Source of the DNA: Bog-159 sp963785255
GTDB lineage: Bacteria; Acidobacteriota; Terriglobia; Bryobacterales; Bryobacteraceae
Length of the DNA: 64,000 nt
Assembly (NCBI GenBank): GCA_963785255.1
Contig: CAWAUR010000010.1
Coordinates: forward strand, 62,001 to 126,000
Direction: 5' to 3'
A program made the translations under genes and the position numbers. Under the pieces are notes generated by a model. It was not told the origin of the DNA, ran no database searches, and saw only the letters and a program-made list of their open reading frames with translations. This document shows positions 26,554 to 35,705 of the stretch, piece after piece. Numbering within the stretch: position 1 is the stretch's first letter; the number at the start of each line of letters is the position of its first letter.

Positions 26554-29085
26554 ATGGCGGCCAGTCCCCGGCGGATCCAATCTCACCGCGCCCGCATCGT
26601 GGCGGCAGCCGCTTCCGTGCTGGTGGCGCTCTTCTGCGTCTATCGGGTGCTCACCTTCAACCTCCAACCATTCGATTCCCCCGGCACCCTCCGCCCGTTC
26701 CTGTACGCCTGTTTCCGCCGATTCGTTCAGCGATATTCAAGTCCCGAGCAAGCCCAGCACGCCTGGCGAACTTACTGTATCGCTGCTTTATTCGTCCTCC
26801 CCATCTTAGTATTCTGGAATTACCTATACAACCGCCACCGCTTACAACGCGCCGCGTGGCTGCATAAGTTAATTACCTCCCGTTGGCTGCTATTCGTCGC
26901 CATCGCGGCCTGCTTGGGCATTTGCAGGTTCCCCTTCCTACTGGCCGGCGAACTAAACCCCGATGAAACCTACTTTATCGCGGCGGCCGAGAAGTTATTC
27001 AAGGATCCGGTGTTCTTTCGCGCCGTCGATTTTGCAACCAGTGGCCCGCTCAACGTCTATCCGCTCATGACTCCGGCCGTATTCGGGTTCTCGCCGGATT
27101 ATGCCACGACGCGGCTAGTCGCGCTCGCCATCATTCTCGCCAGTATTTATACGATTTACCGGACGCTGGCTTTGCTTACTGACGATGCCGCCGCGCGCAT
27201 CGCGGTGCTGCCCGCGGCGGGTGCATTTGCCGTATTAAAGTTGGGCGACTATGTGGTTTACACTTCCGAGCACGTATCGTTTCTCCTGCTCGCTGTGGCA
27301 TTCTATCTGTGTGTGCGAACTCTGCGTCGCCCGGATTCGTCCGCATGGAATCTGGCAGGCTTGGGAGCGCTTACCTCAGCCGCGTTTTTCGCGAAAATGC
27401 AGGCTGTACCGCTGCTGCTGGCTGTGGCCGCGGTGACCGTTGCCTACTTATATCGAAGCGGGCACGCGGGGCGATGGTGGCGCCCGGCAATTCTGCTCAC
27501 CGCGGGCGCAGCTCCGTTGCCGTTGGCCAATGCCATCGTCTGTGTACTGGCCGGGGCCTGGCACGACTTCCGGATGGAGTACATCGTTGCGAATTCCAAA
27601 TATGCGGGGGCCCAAGGAACCGTTGGCTGGGAGATACAAAGATTCGTGGCATTCACGGTGGGAATTACGGAAATCCGGCTGATGGTCTCCGTCCTGCTGG
27701 CCGTTATCGCCGCGTCTATTTATTGGATGCTACGGCGCAAAGCCGCCCCCGATTGGGCGATGTTCCTGCGCATGGCGGCGTTGGCCGGGTTAATCGCTGT
27801 GGCCGCCAACAAGTTCCTGTTATCGATGCGCGGCGCAGTGTTGACCGCCGCCGCCATCGTATCTATGCTCATCTTGCCGGGCTTGTCTGCTCTCTTGTGG
27901 CGTACGCCGGGCTCCAGGCCGAATCCCGCGCGGTGGTTCGGCTTCACGGCGGCGGCGGTTCTGGCGGCGGCCGTTGGGGCCACCTTTGTGCCCCTCCGTT
28001 TGTTTCCACATTACCTGCTATTGCTGGTGCTGCCTATCGCCATTATGACGGCTTGGCCGGTTATGTCTGTCTGCGCGGACGCCGTGCGCCCGGTCACCGC
28101 TTCGCGCCTACCCTTCCTGCTTGTGTTCGCCGGTGTAACTCTAACTGGCCAGATCTTTGAGCTGGGCTCGCCCGATGCCATCACCTTTGCATCCGTTACG
28201 CCCACCGTGGGCGCAGCCGACAGTAAGTTGATCGACGCGCTGGTCCCACCTCAGGGACGCATCGCCGTTTGGGGATGGGATGCCCGCCCCTATGTTGGCT
28301 CGGGCCGGGTCTGCGCGCTGAAAGACCTGTTCTCGGGCCAACTATTCCTAACCGGCGGCGAAGTCCGGAGTTACTATCGCAGAGGCTATCTGGCAGGCCT
28401 CCAACGCCATCGTCCGGAGTTATTTATCGATGCCACCGGCACGTCTTACATTCGTGAGTTCCGCAACCCGAAGGTCCACGGCCTGGAAGCGATTCCCGAG
28501 ATCGAATCGTTCATCCGATCGAATTATAGGCACGTGCTGGATGGCTTCGGCCAGAGTTTCTACTTGCGGCGCGATCTGCCTGACCCCATCTCACAGCGCT
28601 ACCCGCTCCCGCCGGGCTCGCTCACGCTGTTATGGCGCGCAGGTGATCCGCTGCCGCGGCCCTCTTCCGCCCGACTGCAAGTGACTCGCCGTTGGATCGA
28701 AGTGACTCCCACCACGGACGATCCGCAATTGCTCTTCGATCTAGGTCCCGAACTTGGCCGGTTTCAAACTCTGATTGTACGCGCCTGGTTCGAGAAAGCC
28801 GATCGGATCGATGCGTTCTTTGCAAGACAAGTGGATGGCCGCGGCGTAAACGGCGTTGTCCCGGTGACGCAACACTGGCTGGACGTCTATCTGAACCTCA
28901 GTCAAAATCCGTTCTGGAAAGGGGAGCACGGCACCACCTTCCGCTTCGACCCGGTCTCGTCCGCCGGACCTGGAACCAACGCGCGCATCGCGGAAATCTG
29001 GGGATCTGCCGAGGCGGCGCCGCCGTTTTTGCCGGATGTTCAGTTTTATCCTGTGCCGTCAGCGGAAGCACCGTCAGAGCCGTAA
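26554..29085 (+). CDS. Large membrane glycosyltransferase, GT-C/PMT-like
   Basis: This 843-residue protein has about 12 transmembrane segments in the first 530 residues and a soluble C-terminal domain of about 300 residues. The first external loop has LLAGELNPDETYFIAAAEKL, the acidic loop motif of GT-C/ArnT-PMT enzymes that transfer sugars from polyprenyl phosphates outside the inner membrane. The C-terminal domain includes a beta-rich part near residues 700-830 that I do not recognise. The start at 26554 is supported by the -10 box; earlier codons translate the intergenic repeat. It is divergent from the GT2-WecD-WecE operon, making it a plausible acceptor-side partner. Confidence 0.72.
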   Translation: MAASPRRIQSHRARIVAAAASVLVALFCVYRVLTFNLQPFDSPGTLRPFLYACFRRFVQRYSSPEQAQHAWRTYCIAALFVLPILVFWNYLYNRHRLQRAAWLHKLITSRWLLFVAIAACLGICRFPFLLAGELNPDETYFIAAAEKLFKDPVFFRAVDFATSGPLNVYPLMTPAVFGFSPDYATTRLVALAIILASIYTIYRTLALLTDDAAARIAVLPAAGAFAVLKLGDYVVYTSEHVSFLLLAVAFYLCVRTLRRPDSSAWNLAGLGALTSAAFFAKMQAVPLLLAVAAVTVAYLYRSGHAGRWWRPAILLTAGAAPLPLANAIVCVLAGAWHDFRMEYIVANSKYAGAQGTVGWEIQRFVAFTVGITEIRLMVSVLLAVIAASIYWMLRRKAAPDWAMFLRMAALAGLIAVAANKFLLSMRGAVLTAAAIVSMLILPGLSALLWRTPGSRPNPARWFGFTAAAVLAAAVGATFVPLRLFPHYLLLLVLPIAIMTAWPVMSVCADAVRPVTASRLPFLLVFAGVTLTGQIFELGSPDAITFASVTPTVGAADSKLIDALVPPQGRIAVWGWDARPYVGSGRVCALKDLFSGQLFLTGGEVRSYYRRGYLAGLQRHRPELFIDATGTSYIREFRNPKVHGLEAIPEIESFIRSNYRHVLDGFGQSFYLRRDLPDPISQRYPLPPGSLTLLWRAGDPLPRPSSARLQVTRRWIEVTPTTDDPQLLFDLGPELGRFQTLIVRAWFEKADRIDAFFARQVDGRGVNGVVPVTQHWLDVYLNLSQNPFWKGEHGTTFRFDPVSSAGPGTNARIAEIWGSAEAAPPFLPDVQFYPVPSAEAPSEP

Positions 29086-29122
29086 TACCTAACTTCGGCG
29101 CGCCGGCCGGATATAATCGCGT

Positions 29123-29780
29123 TTACGGAATCTCCATAATCTCAAACAAGGTGCCCCACCCGCCCTGCCCACTGCGCGTGGCCGTTCCATATAAGTTGCC
29201 GGAGGAATCCAGCGTGACGCCGCCATACGGATTCGCTCCGTCGGTTCCATTGGTAAAGCTGTATAGCGTCGTGATCGTTCCCCGGCAAGGGTTGTGACAT
29301 AGAAGTTACCCTGTCCGTCTGTGACTAGCGGTCCGTAGGGTCTGATCCGTCGGTGCCCACAAACCTGTGCACCACGCTGAGATGATGGCTCTTGATACTG
29401 ATTTCGAAGATTACCCCGTCTCCGGCATTGCCGCGCGGCTTGCCGCCTACTGAGGCCGTGCCGTAGAGATTGCCCTGGCCGTCGGGGACCAGGCCGCCCG
29501 TGGGAGTTCCGCCGTCGCTTTACCGTCGAAGCTGTATAAGATGGTGTCCGGTTTTCAGATCCAGCGAGAACACCGTGCCCCACCCATGCTCGCCCCCTTC
29601 CGTGGTGGTGCCGTAAAGCGTGCCCTTCCCCAGGAACAGATTTGCGGCGGGCGCGATGCCATCATCCTTGTAATTGCCAAAGTTGTACAGTTGCGCAAAG
29701 CTGCCGATCTGGCTGTACGCAAATACGGTGCCCGATTGATTGGCGCCGCCAGCCAACCGATAGGGATAGCTCTGCTCCAC
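29123..29780 (-). pseudogene. Degenerate GloVer-type tandem-repeat secreted protein
   Basis: Minus-strand fragments in several frames carry the GloVer repeat typical of acidobacterial secreted proteins. Examples are GTLYGTTTEGGEHGWGTVF near 29560-29640, DGQGNFYVTT near 29300 and NLYGTATRSGQGGWGTLFEI with TAA at 29123-29125. At least three frameshifts separate these pieces and no signal peptide remains. Intact members have many repeats and 400 or more residues. It is a pseudogene or a truncated copy. Confidence 0.7.
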
Positions 29781-29826
29781 GCAAGCCGCTGGATCCCAAG
29801 CCGGCCATCAAGATGGACGACCCGCG

Positions 29827-29924
29827 GTAGGACAGGCCTCCCGGCCTGTCTGCGGCGAGCCCTGGCTCGCCTTAATTAAGGGCGGGCCTACGAGGCCCGC
29901 GCAGGCAGGGTGCCTGCCCCACAG
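29827..29924. repeat. Composite repeat: family IV arm plus family III element
   Basis: GTAGGACAGGCCTCCCGGCC at 29827-29846 (continuing TGTC) matches the arm of the inverted repeat at 55217-55278. About 35 nt later comes the family III sequence (GCGGGCCTACGAGGCCCGCG, CAGGCAGGGTGCCTGCCCCA) also found at 13665-13707. Two repeat families are joined here. Confidence 0.7.
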
Positions 29925-30611
29925 CTATCTAAACGCCTCCAAGGAAGCGGCCGCGCGCCGGTGACAGGTCTTGCGCAACACCGCCGCATAACCGGCCAGC
30001 GCCTCGGCCACCCGCGGATCGTCTTTGCCGAAGGCGGCCTCCCGAATCTGGACGGCCCGGGCGTAGTCTTTGGCGGCTTGATCGTAATGGCCCTGCGCGC
30101 TCTCCAGTTCAGCCAGGTCCGCCAGCGTGGCGGCTACAAATGGATGGTCGGGCCCTAACGCCCGCTCCCGAATGGCCAGGGCTTGTCGATAGAGAGGCTT
30201 GGCCTTGGCGAACTGTCCCTGCACATGATAAACAGCGGCCAGATCATGCAATGCCGTGGCCAGCAGCGGATGATCGCCGCCCAAGGTCGACTCTACCAGC
30301 GCCGCCGAGCGCCGCGCCAGAGCTTCGGCTTCCGTGTATCGCCGAGCCTCGAAGTAGAGCTCGGCCAGGCCGTTCAAGGCCGGCGTCAAATCCGGACTGA
30401 CGGCGCCGTAAGTCCGTTCCAGGATTTCGAGCGCCTGACGGTATTGCGCCTCGGAGCGATAGAAATATCCGTCCGTATGCGACTGGCGGGCGCGATTGAT
30501 CAGGACCATCGCCTCGCGCGCATCGACGGCGGGTAACTCCGCACCCACAACCGGAAATGAGATGCAAATGAGCGCCGGCGCCAGCAGCAGCGATAGCAGA
30601 CGGCCCCGCAT
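29925..30611 (-). CDS. Secreted TPR protein (kinesin-light-chain type repeats)
   Basis: This 228-residue protein has a signal peptide (LLSLLLAPALICISFPVVGA) and four or five TPR units of the 42-residue KLC type (LIYxQALEILERTYG-like, ALARRSAALVESTLGGDHPL, ALAIRERALGPDHPFVAATL, AVQIREAAFGKDDPRVAEAL). Shine-Dalgarno AGGAGG precedes ATG 30611. It is probably a periplasmic scaffold; no partner can be named. The gene ends against the composite repeat at 29924. It has no obvious operon link with the signalling genes 100 nt upstream, though read-through is possible. Confidence 0.78.
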   Translation of the reverse strand: MRGRLLSLLLAPALICISFPVVGAELPAVDAREAMVLINRARQSHTDGYFYRSEAQYRQALEILERTYGAVSPDLTPALNGLAELYFEARRYTEAEALARRSAALVESTLGGDHPLLATALHDLAAVYHVQGQFAKAKPLYRQALAIRERALGPDHPFVAATLADLAELESAQGHYDQAAKDYARAVQIREAAFGKDDPRVAEALAGYAAVLRKTCHRRAAASLEAFR

Positions 30612-30715
30612 ATTCCCTCCTGATTGGAGGGTGCGCCGGGGTGGCCGCCACGCACAAGTATTTAGGAGTGCGATAACCGTTGCGGAAACGTTACCGGCCT
30701 TGCCGGCTCAACGCG

Positions 30716-32818
30716 TTACGCAGCCGCGCGCGATTTGCGGATCAGCTCCGACAAAGCTTCCTGCTCGATGGGCGGCGAGAAGTAATAGCCCTGGCCGTAA
30801 GCGCAGTGCAGGGATTGCAGCGCCGTGAGCTGTTCCTTCCGCTCGATTCCCTCGGCCACCACTTCCATGCCCAGGTTTTCGGCCAGCATCAGAATGGTGC
30901 GGATGGTGTCGCCGGTGCCATCGGTGGCCGACATGTTGAGCACGAAAGAGCGGTCGATCTTCAGCACGTCGAACGGCAGCCGGCTGAGGCACTTCAGCGA
31001 GGCGTACCCGGTGCCGAAGTCGTCGATCTTCAACCCGACGCCCAGACTCTTGAGACCGTCCAGCAGGCAGGCCACCGCCTCCAGATCGTCCATGAGAACG
31101 CTCTCGGTGATTTCCAGTTGCAGCGTGGCGGGGTCTAACCCGGTCTCCGCCAGGATGGCCGCGATCTGGGCGCGCAGATCCGGCTCGCGGAACTGGCGGA
31201 CGGATACATTCACGCTGATTTCGAGCGGCGGAATATCCGGAAACTCGTTCTGCCAGCGGCGCATGGCGTTACACGCCTCGCGCAGCACCCATAGGCCGAT
31301 GGGAACGATCAAGCCGGTCTCCTCGGCGAGGGGAATGAACTCGTCCGGCGGGACGATGCCGCGTTCCGGATGCCGCCAGCGGATGAGCGCTTCCACCCCT
31401 ACGATTTTGCCGGTCTGCAGGCTGACCTTCGGCTGATAATACAGGACAAACTCGCGATGATCGACGGCCCGGCGCAGATCGCTTTCAAGTTCCAGGCGAG
31501 CCACCGCTTGGGCGCGCATGCCGGCGTCAAAAACTTCGAAGCGCGATCTGCCGAGCGACTTGGCTTTGTACATGGCCGTATCGGCGTCGCGCAGGATCTC
31601 GGTGGAGGTGTGATAACCGGCGTCGCCGTGGGCGATGCCAATGCTGGCGGTGGTGAATACTTCCCGGCTTTCCAGTTTGAACGCCGCATGAATCGCCTCG
31701 CGAATGCGCTCGGCGATGCGCACGGCGCCCGCGGGGTCCACGTTTTCGAGCAGGATGGCGAATTCGTCACCACCTAACCGGGCGATCAGGTCCCGCGGCG
31801 CAGTGCGCTCCGCGGTTGCGGACACCGGCGCGTTGCGCACGGCCGCGCGGAGACGCTGCGCTACATGAATCAACAACTCATCGCCGGCCACGTGGCCCAG
31901 ACTGTCGTTGACCACTTTGAAGCGGTCGAGATCCAGGAAGAGAACCGTGAAAGGATAGCCGGGTTCCTGGGCGGCACGCTCCAGACAGGCGGCCAGCTTG
32001 TCGTGGAAAAGCGTCCGGTTGGGCAGTCCCGTCAGCGGATCGAAGGCCTTGCTGCCGGTGATGTCGGTCTGGGATCCCGCCATGCGGATGGCTTTCCCGG
32101 CGCTATCGCGTTCCACCATGCCGCGGCTCAGCATCCAACGGTAGGAGCCGTCCTTATGCAGCAGACGGTGTTCGATGGCGCATTCCTTGGTGGGAACTGC
32201 GCCATTCCACTGTTCGGCCAACTGCGCTTCGAGCGCGGCGCGGTCCGACTTGTGCACGCGCGAGAGCCATTCGCCGGGAGCGTCGCCGATTTCCGCGTCT
32301 TCGTAGCCCAGCATGGCTTTCCAGCGGGGCGAGTAATACACGCGTTCGGTCTGCAGATCCCAATCCCAAAGACCGTCGTTGGTCCCGCGCGCCGCCAATG
32401 CGTAGCGCGCCTCGCTCTCGCGCAGGGCGTCCTCGGCATGTTTGCGCTCGAGTTGGGCCTTGATGCGGGCCAGCGCCACCGGGAAATCGACTGGCTTGGA
32501 GATGTAATCGTTGGCGCCTAAATTCAGGGCTTCCACTACCCGATCGCTTTCGCCCAAGGCGGTGACCATGATGATGGGCAGGCGCGCGGACGTGTACTGC
32601 TGGCGAAGCTGGCGCAGCAACTCGATACCGCTGATACCCGGCATCATGCTGTCGAGCAGCACCAGTTCCACTTCGCGGCGGGCCAGCACGTCCAGCGCTT
32701 CGTAGCCGTTGCCGGCCACCTCGGTGGAATAGCCTGCGCGTTTCAAGCGCCGCGATAGCAAGTCCTGATTGGTAGGGTCGTCGTCGACCAGCAGCAGCGG
32801 TTTGGTATTCGTCAGCAT
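30716..32818 (-). CDS. Response regulator REC-PAS-GGDEF-EAL (c-di-GMP synthase/phosphodiesterase)
   Basis: The 700-residue protein has a receiver domain (6-125; LLVDDDPTN, phospho-Asp in LVLLDSMMPG, KPVDF). A PAS domain follows (about 135-255; NDGLWDWDLQTERVYYSP), then GGDEF (about 260-435; intact RLGGDEFAIL near 345) and EAL (about 445-690). The EAL domain keeps VEALIRWRHP, NVSVRQF, ITESVLM, DDFGTGYASL and KIDRSFV, so both catalytic domains look active. Its ATG overlaps the end of the lone receiver gene upstream. As last gene of a four-gene operon with two histidine kinases, it is probably their output, linking phosphorylation to c-di-GMP. Confidence 0.92.
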   Translation of the reverse strand: MLTNTKPLLLVDDDPTNQDLLSRRLKRAGYSTEVAGNGYEALDVLARREVELVLLDSMMPGISGIELLRQLRQQYTSARLPIIMVTALGESDRVVEALNLGANDYISKPVDFPVALARIKAQLERKHAEDALRESEARYALAARGTNDGLWDWDLQTERVYYSPRWKAMLGYEDAEIGDAPGEWLSRVHKSDRAALEAQLAEQWNGAVPTKECAIEHRLLHKDGSYRWMLSRGMVERDSAGKAIRMAGSQTDITGSKAFDPLTGLPNRTLFHDKLAACLERAAQEPGYPFTVLFLDLDRFKVVNDSLGHVAGDELLIHVAQRLRAAVRNAPVSATAERTAPRDLIARLGGDEFAILLENVDPAGAVRIAERIREAIHAAFKLESREVFTTASIGIAHGDAGYHTSTEILRDADTAMYKAKSLGRSRFEVFDAGMRAQAVARLELESDLRRAVDHREFVLYYQPKVSLQTGKIVGVEALIRWRHPERGIVPPDEFIPLAEETGLIVPIGLWVLREACNAMRRWQNEFPDIPPLEISVNVSVRQFREPDLRAQIAAILAETGLDPATLQLEITESVLMDDLEAVACLLDGLKSLGVGLKIDDFGTGYASLKCLSRLPFDVLKIDRSFVLNMSATDGTGDTIRTILMLAENLGMEVVAEGIERKEQLTALQSLHCAYGQGYYFSPPIEQEALSELIRKSRAAA

Positions 32819-33255
32819 TGCGGATCTCCCAAGCGAACTACGGAATCGCCGCGCAAGCCGGCGGGGATGACGGCCGGCGCGGGACCCAGCCGGCTATCCA
32901 GCAGTTTCTCGAGCGCGCGCAGCAGGCTTTCGAAATCCACTGGCTTGGTATGGTAATCGTCACAACCGGCGTCCATGGCTTTCTGGCGGTCGCTGGCCAT
33001 GGCGTGCGCGGTGAGCGCTACGATGGGGATGCCGCGGGTAGCCGCATCCGCTTTCAAACGGCGCGTAGCTTCCCAGCCATCCACCTCGGGCAGACTCATA
33101 TCCATTACGATCAGGTCCGGAGATTGTTCGCGCGCCAGGGCCAGGCCGCGCCGGCCATCGGCGGCCGAGATGGCCTGGTATCCACGGCGCTCCAGACGCC
33201 GGACCAGCATATCGCGGCTCCATTCGTTATCTTCGATGACCAGGATTTTAGGCAT
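32812..33255 (-). CDS. Single-domain response regulator (CheY-like)
   Basis: This 147-residue receiver domain has the acidic pair in ILVIEDNEWS, phospho-Asp in LIVMDMSLPEVDGWEAT, Thr in IVALTAHAM and Lys in YHTKPVDF. There is no output domain apart from a short tail. ATG 33255 overlaps the 3' end of the kinase gene by 8 nt, and its stop overlaps the ATG of the GGDEF-EAL regulator. The placement between a kinase lacking its own receiver and a diguanylate cyclase/phosphodiesterase suggests a phosphate shuttle or sink in the same pathway (inference). Confidence 0.9.
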   Translation of the reverse strand: MPKILVIEDNEWSRDMLVRRLERRGYQAISAADGRRGLALAREQSPDLIVMDMSLPEVDGWEATRRLKADAATRGIPIVALTAHAMASDRQKAMDAGCDDYHTKPVDFESLLRALEKLLDSRLGPAPAVIPAGLRGDSVVRLGDPQC

Positions 33256-35692
33256 GTACCGGCTTCCTCTCCGCAATCAGGCCGGCGATAGCCAGCGGAT
33301 CCATGGACACGGCCGGATCGCCCGGCAGGCGCACGGTGAAGACCGAGCCTACGCCTAATTGGCTCTCGGCAGTCAGAGAGCCGCCCATCATCTGGCAGAA
33401 TTCACGGCTGATGGCCAGCCCCAGGCCGGTGCCGCCGTACTTGCGCGTGGTGGATGCATCGGCCTGCATGAAGGGACTATAGAGTCTTTCCATCTGGTCG
33501 GGGCTCATCCCGATGCCGGTATCGGAAACCCGGAATTCCACCCAATCCGAGCCTTTGCGGCGGATGCGGCGGGCCTCCAGGCGGATCAGACCGCCTTCCG
33601 TGAATTTGCAGGCATTGCTCAGCAGGTTGAAGAGCACCTGGCGGACACGAGTCTGGTCGCCCAGCAGCGCGCCCAGCGGCCCATCGCAGGCGATTTCCAG
33701 CCGGTTGCCGTTCTTTTCCACCAGCGGCCGGAAGGCGCTGGCCGCGCCGTCGATCAGCGGTAAAGCGTCCAGGCTTTCAATCGACAACTGGACTTTTCCG
33801 GCCTCGATTTTCGAAAGGTCCAGGACATCGTTGATCAGCCCGAGCAGGTGTTTGCCGGCCCAGCGGATCTTGCCGAGGTCCGGCAGCAGATCGTGTTCGC
33901 CGCGATCTTCGGCGATTTCTTGCAGCATCTCGCTATAGCCGATCACGGCGTTCAGCGGCGTGCGCAACTCATGGCTCATATTGGCCAGGAAGGCGCTCTT
34001 GGCGCGATTGGCCTCTTCGGCGGCGTCCTTGGCGCGCACCAGTTCAGCTTCGACGCGCTTCAGTTCGGTCATATCCTGGGCCAGCCAGACATAGCCTTCC
34101 AGCATGCCCGCGCCGTCGCGCATTTCCGCTGACGAGAACAGGACGGGAATCAGACGGCCGGTTTTGGTGCGGTAAGTGCGCTCCACGGCGCTCCGCCGCG
34201 AGGGGGATTCGCGTTCCAGAATCACTTGTCCGGCAGGGCGGCCGATCAGCTCTTCTTCGGTGTAGCCCAGCAGTTTAAGCGCGCTGGGATTGACGCGGCG
34301 GATCTGCAAATCCGTATCGGTGACCAGCAGGGACTCTTCCATGGAGCGCAGGATGTTATCCACGTACTCCTGGGCGCGCCCGCGCGTGATGGACGCTCCC
34401 AGCATGCGCGCCGCCGCACGGAAGCCATCGCGCTCGGCTTCGCTCCATCCACGTTCGCGGCGGCATTCTTCGAATCCCAGGAAGCCGAACCACTTCCCGG
34501 CCACTTCGATGGGCGCCAGAATTGCCGACTTCGGCGCGCCCACATCGGCGGCGCCCGAAGTGGGCGGTATGTCGAAAGCTACCAGTTCACCGCGGCGCAA
34601 ACCGGCGGCCCGCGCCATCCACTCAGGGCCGTTCCACACCGGAGTTGGCGGCCGCGTGGCGCCTCGACCCAACGATGGTTCGATCCATTCGTGCAACACC
34701 GCTGCCGGCAGGCGTGGGTCCGCGGAATTTACCTGCGCCACAAAGGCACGGCTCACGCGCGCGGCGGCGCCCACCTTGGAAAGCGTTTCGGGAATGACCG
34801 TCTCCCAGCCGGCCGTGCTCAGCATGCGGCGCGCGGCAAAACTGACGGACGCCATCAGGATGCCCTTGGCTTCGTTGGCAGCCTGGGCAGTCTCTTCGGC
34901 GCGTTTGCGCACGGCGATTTCGACTTGCAGGACCACCGTCTGATCCTCGAACAGCGTCATGATCATGCCGAAAGCCACAAAATACTTGGGCAGATCCCAC
35001 ACCACGTGATCGCCGGGGATATTCAGATGCAGCGCGTCGCAGATTTCCGCCACCGGGAAGACCAGCCCCCACGCCAGGAATGCGAGCGAGGTGAGCAGCA
35101 CGCCGGGAGTCAGGCGATGGAAGTACCGCCAATAGCGCCAGGCGGTGATGGCAAAACCCTCGAACAGCAGGAAATCCATGCCGGTCTCGATATGGGTAGA
35201 AGCGCGCCATACGGCCCATAGCCCCGGCGCGATGGCTAGCACAGACCACGCCGCCAGGCTGGCAAAGGTCTTCTTGGGTTGCCACAGCGCCAGCCAGACG
35301 CCCGCGGCCAGCACCGCCAATAGCAGTGCCTGGTACACCAACGGGTTCGAGACCTCCAAGACCATGCAGGTCCAATAGGCCACGGCGGGCCCCACGATGG
35401 CAGCCCAAAACAGAATCCGGTCGCGCGGCGTGCCGGGCCGGGGGCAAACCGAAAGAAAGAACGCGGAGGCGCCGAAGACCAGGGTGGAGTAGGCCGACCA
35501 ATCCGCCAGGCGCGCGGGGATCAGCTTGAAGCTGAACAACAGCATGCCGGCAAAATGCGCCACAATGCACGACCAGCCGATCATCCACAAGCGGGCCCGG
35601 GGGTGGCGGTCGCGCACGTAGATCCAGGTGAACAAGCCCACCAGAATGCTCATCACCGAGAGCGTCACGACGCGTTGAAATTGCGGAAACAT
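33248..35692 (-). CDS. Membrane sensor histidine kinase (8TM-GAF-PAS-HisKA-HATPase)
   Basis: An 814-residue kinase with seven or eight N-terminal membrane segments (about 8-265, MASE-like), a GAF domain (about 290-450), PAS (about 455-560) and HisKA with phospho-His in NMSHELRTPLNAVIGYSEML. The ATPase domain has N box NLLSNACKFTE, G1 DTGIGM and G2 GGTGLGLAISREF. There is no receiver domain, but a CheY-like gene follows with overlap. The HisKA-HATPase part is very similar to that of the kinase encoded immediately upstream, indicating tandem duplication. Shine-Dalgarno AGAGGAG precedes ATG 35692. Confidence 0.9.
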   Translation of the reverse strand: MFPQFQRVVTLSVMSILVGLFTWIYVRDRHPRARLWMIGWSCIVAHFAGMLLFSFKLIPARLADWSAYSTLVFGASAFFLSVCPRPGTPRDRILFWAAIVGPAVAYWTCMVLEVSNPLVYQALLLAVLAAGVWLALWQPKKTFASLAAWSVLAIAPGLWAVWRASTHIETGMDFLLFEGFAITAWRYWRYFHRLTPGVLLTSLAFLAWGLVFPVAEICDALHLNIPGDHVVWDLPKYFVAFGMIMTLFEDQTVVLQVEIAVRKRAEETAQAANEAKGILMASVSFAARRMLSTAGWETVIPETLSKVGAAARVSRAFVAQVNSADPRLPAAVLHEWIEPSLGRGATRPPTPVWNGPEWMARAAGLRRGELVAFDIPPTSGAADVGAPKSAILAPIEVAGKWFGFLGFEECRRERGWSEAERDGFRAAARMLGASITRGRAQEYVDNILRSMEESLLVTDTDLQIRRVNPSALKLLGYTEEELIGRPAGQVILERESPSRRSAVERTYRTKTGRLIPVLFSSAEMRDGAGMLEGYVWLAQDMTELKRVEAELVRAKDAAEEANRAKSAFLANMSHELRTPLNAVIGYSEMLQEIAEDRGEHDLLPDLGKIRWAGKHLLGLINDVLDLSKIEAGKVQLSIESLDALPLIDGAASAFRPLVEKNGNRLEIACDGPLGALLGDQTRVRQVLFNLLSNACKFTEGGLIRLEARRIRRKGSDWVEFRVSDTGIGMSPDQMERLYSPFMQADASTTRKYGGTGLGLAISREFCQMMGGSLTAESQLGVGSVFTVRLPGDPAVSMDPLAIAGLIAERKPVHA

Positions 35693-35705
35693 GCAGCTCC
35701 TCTTC

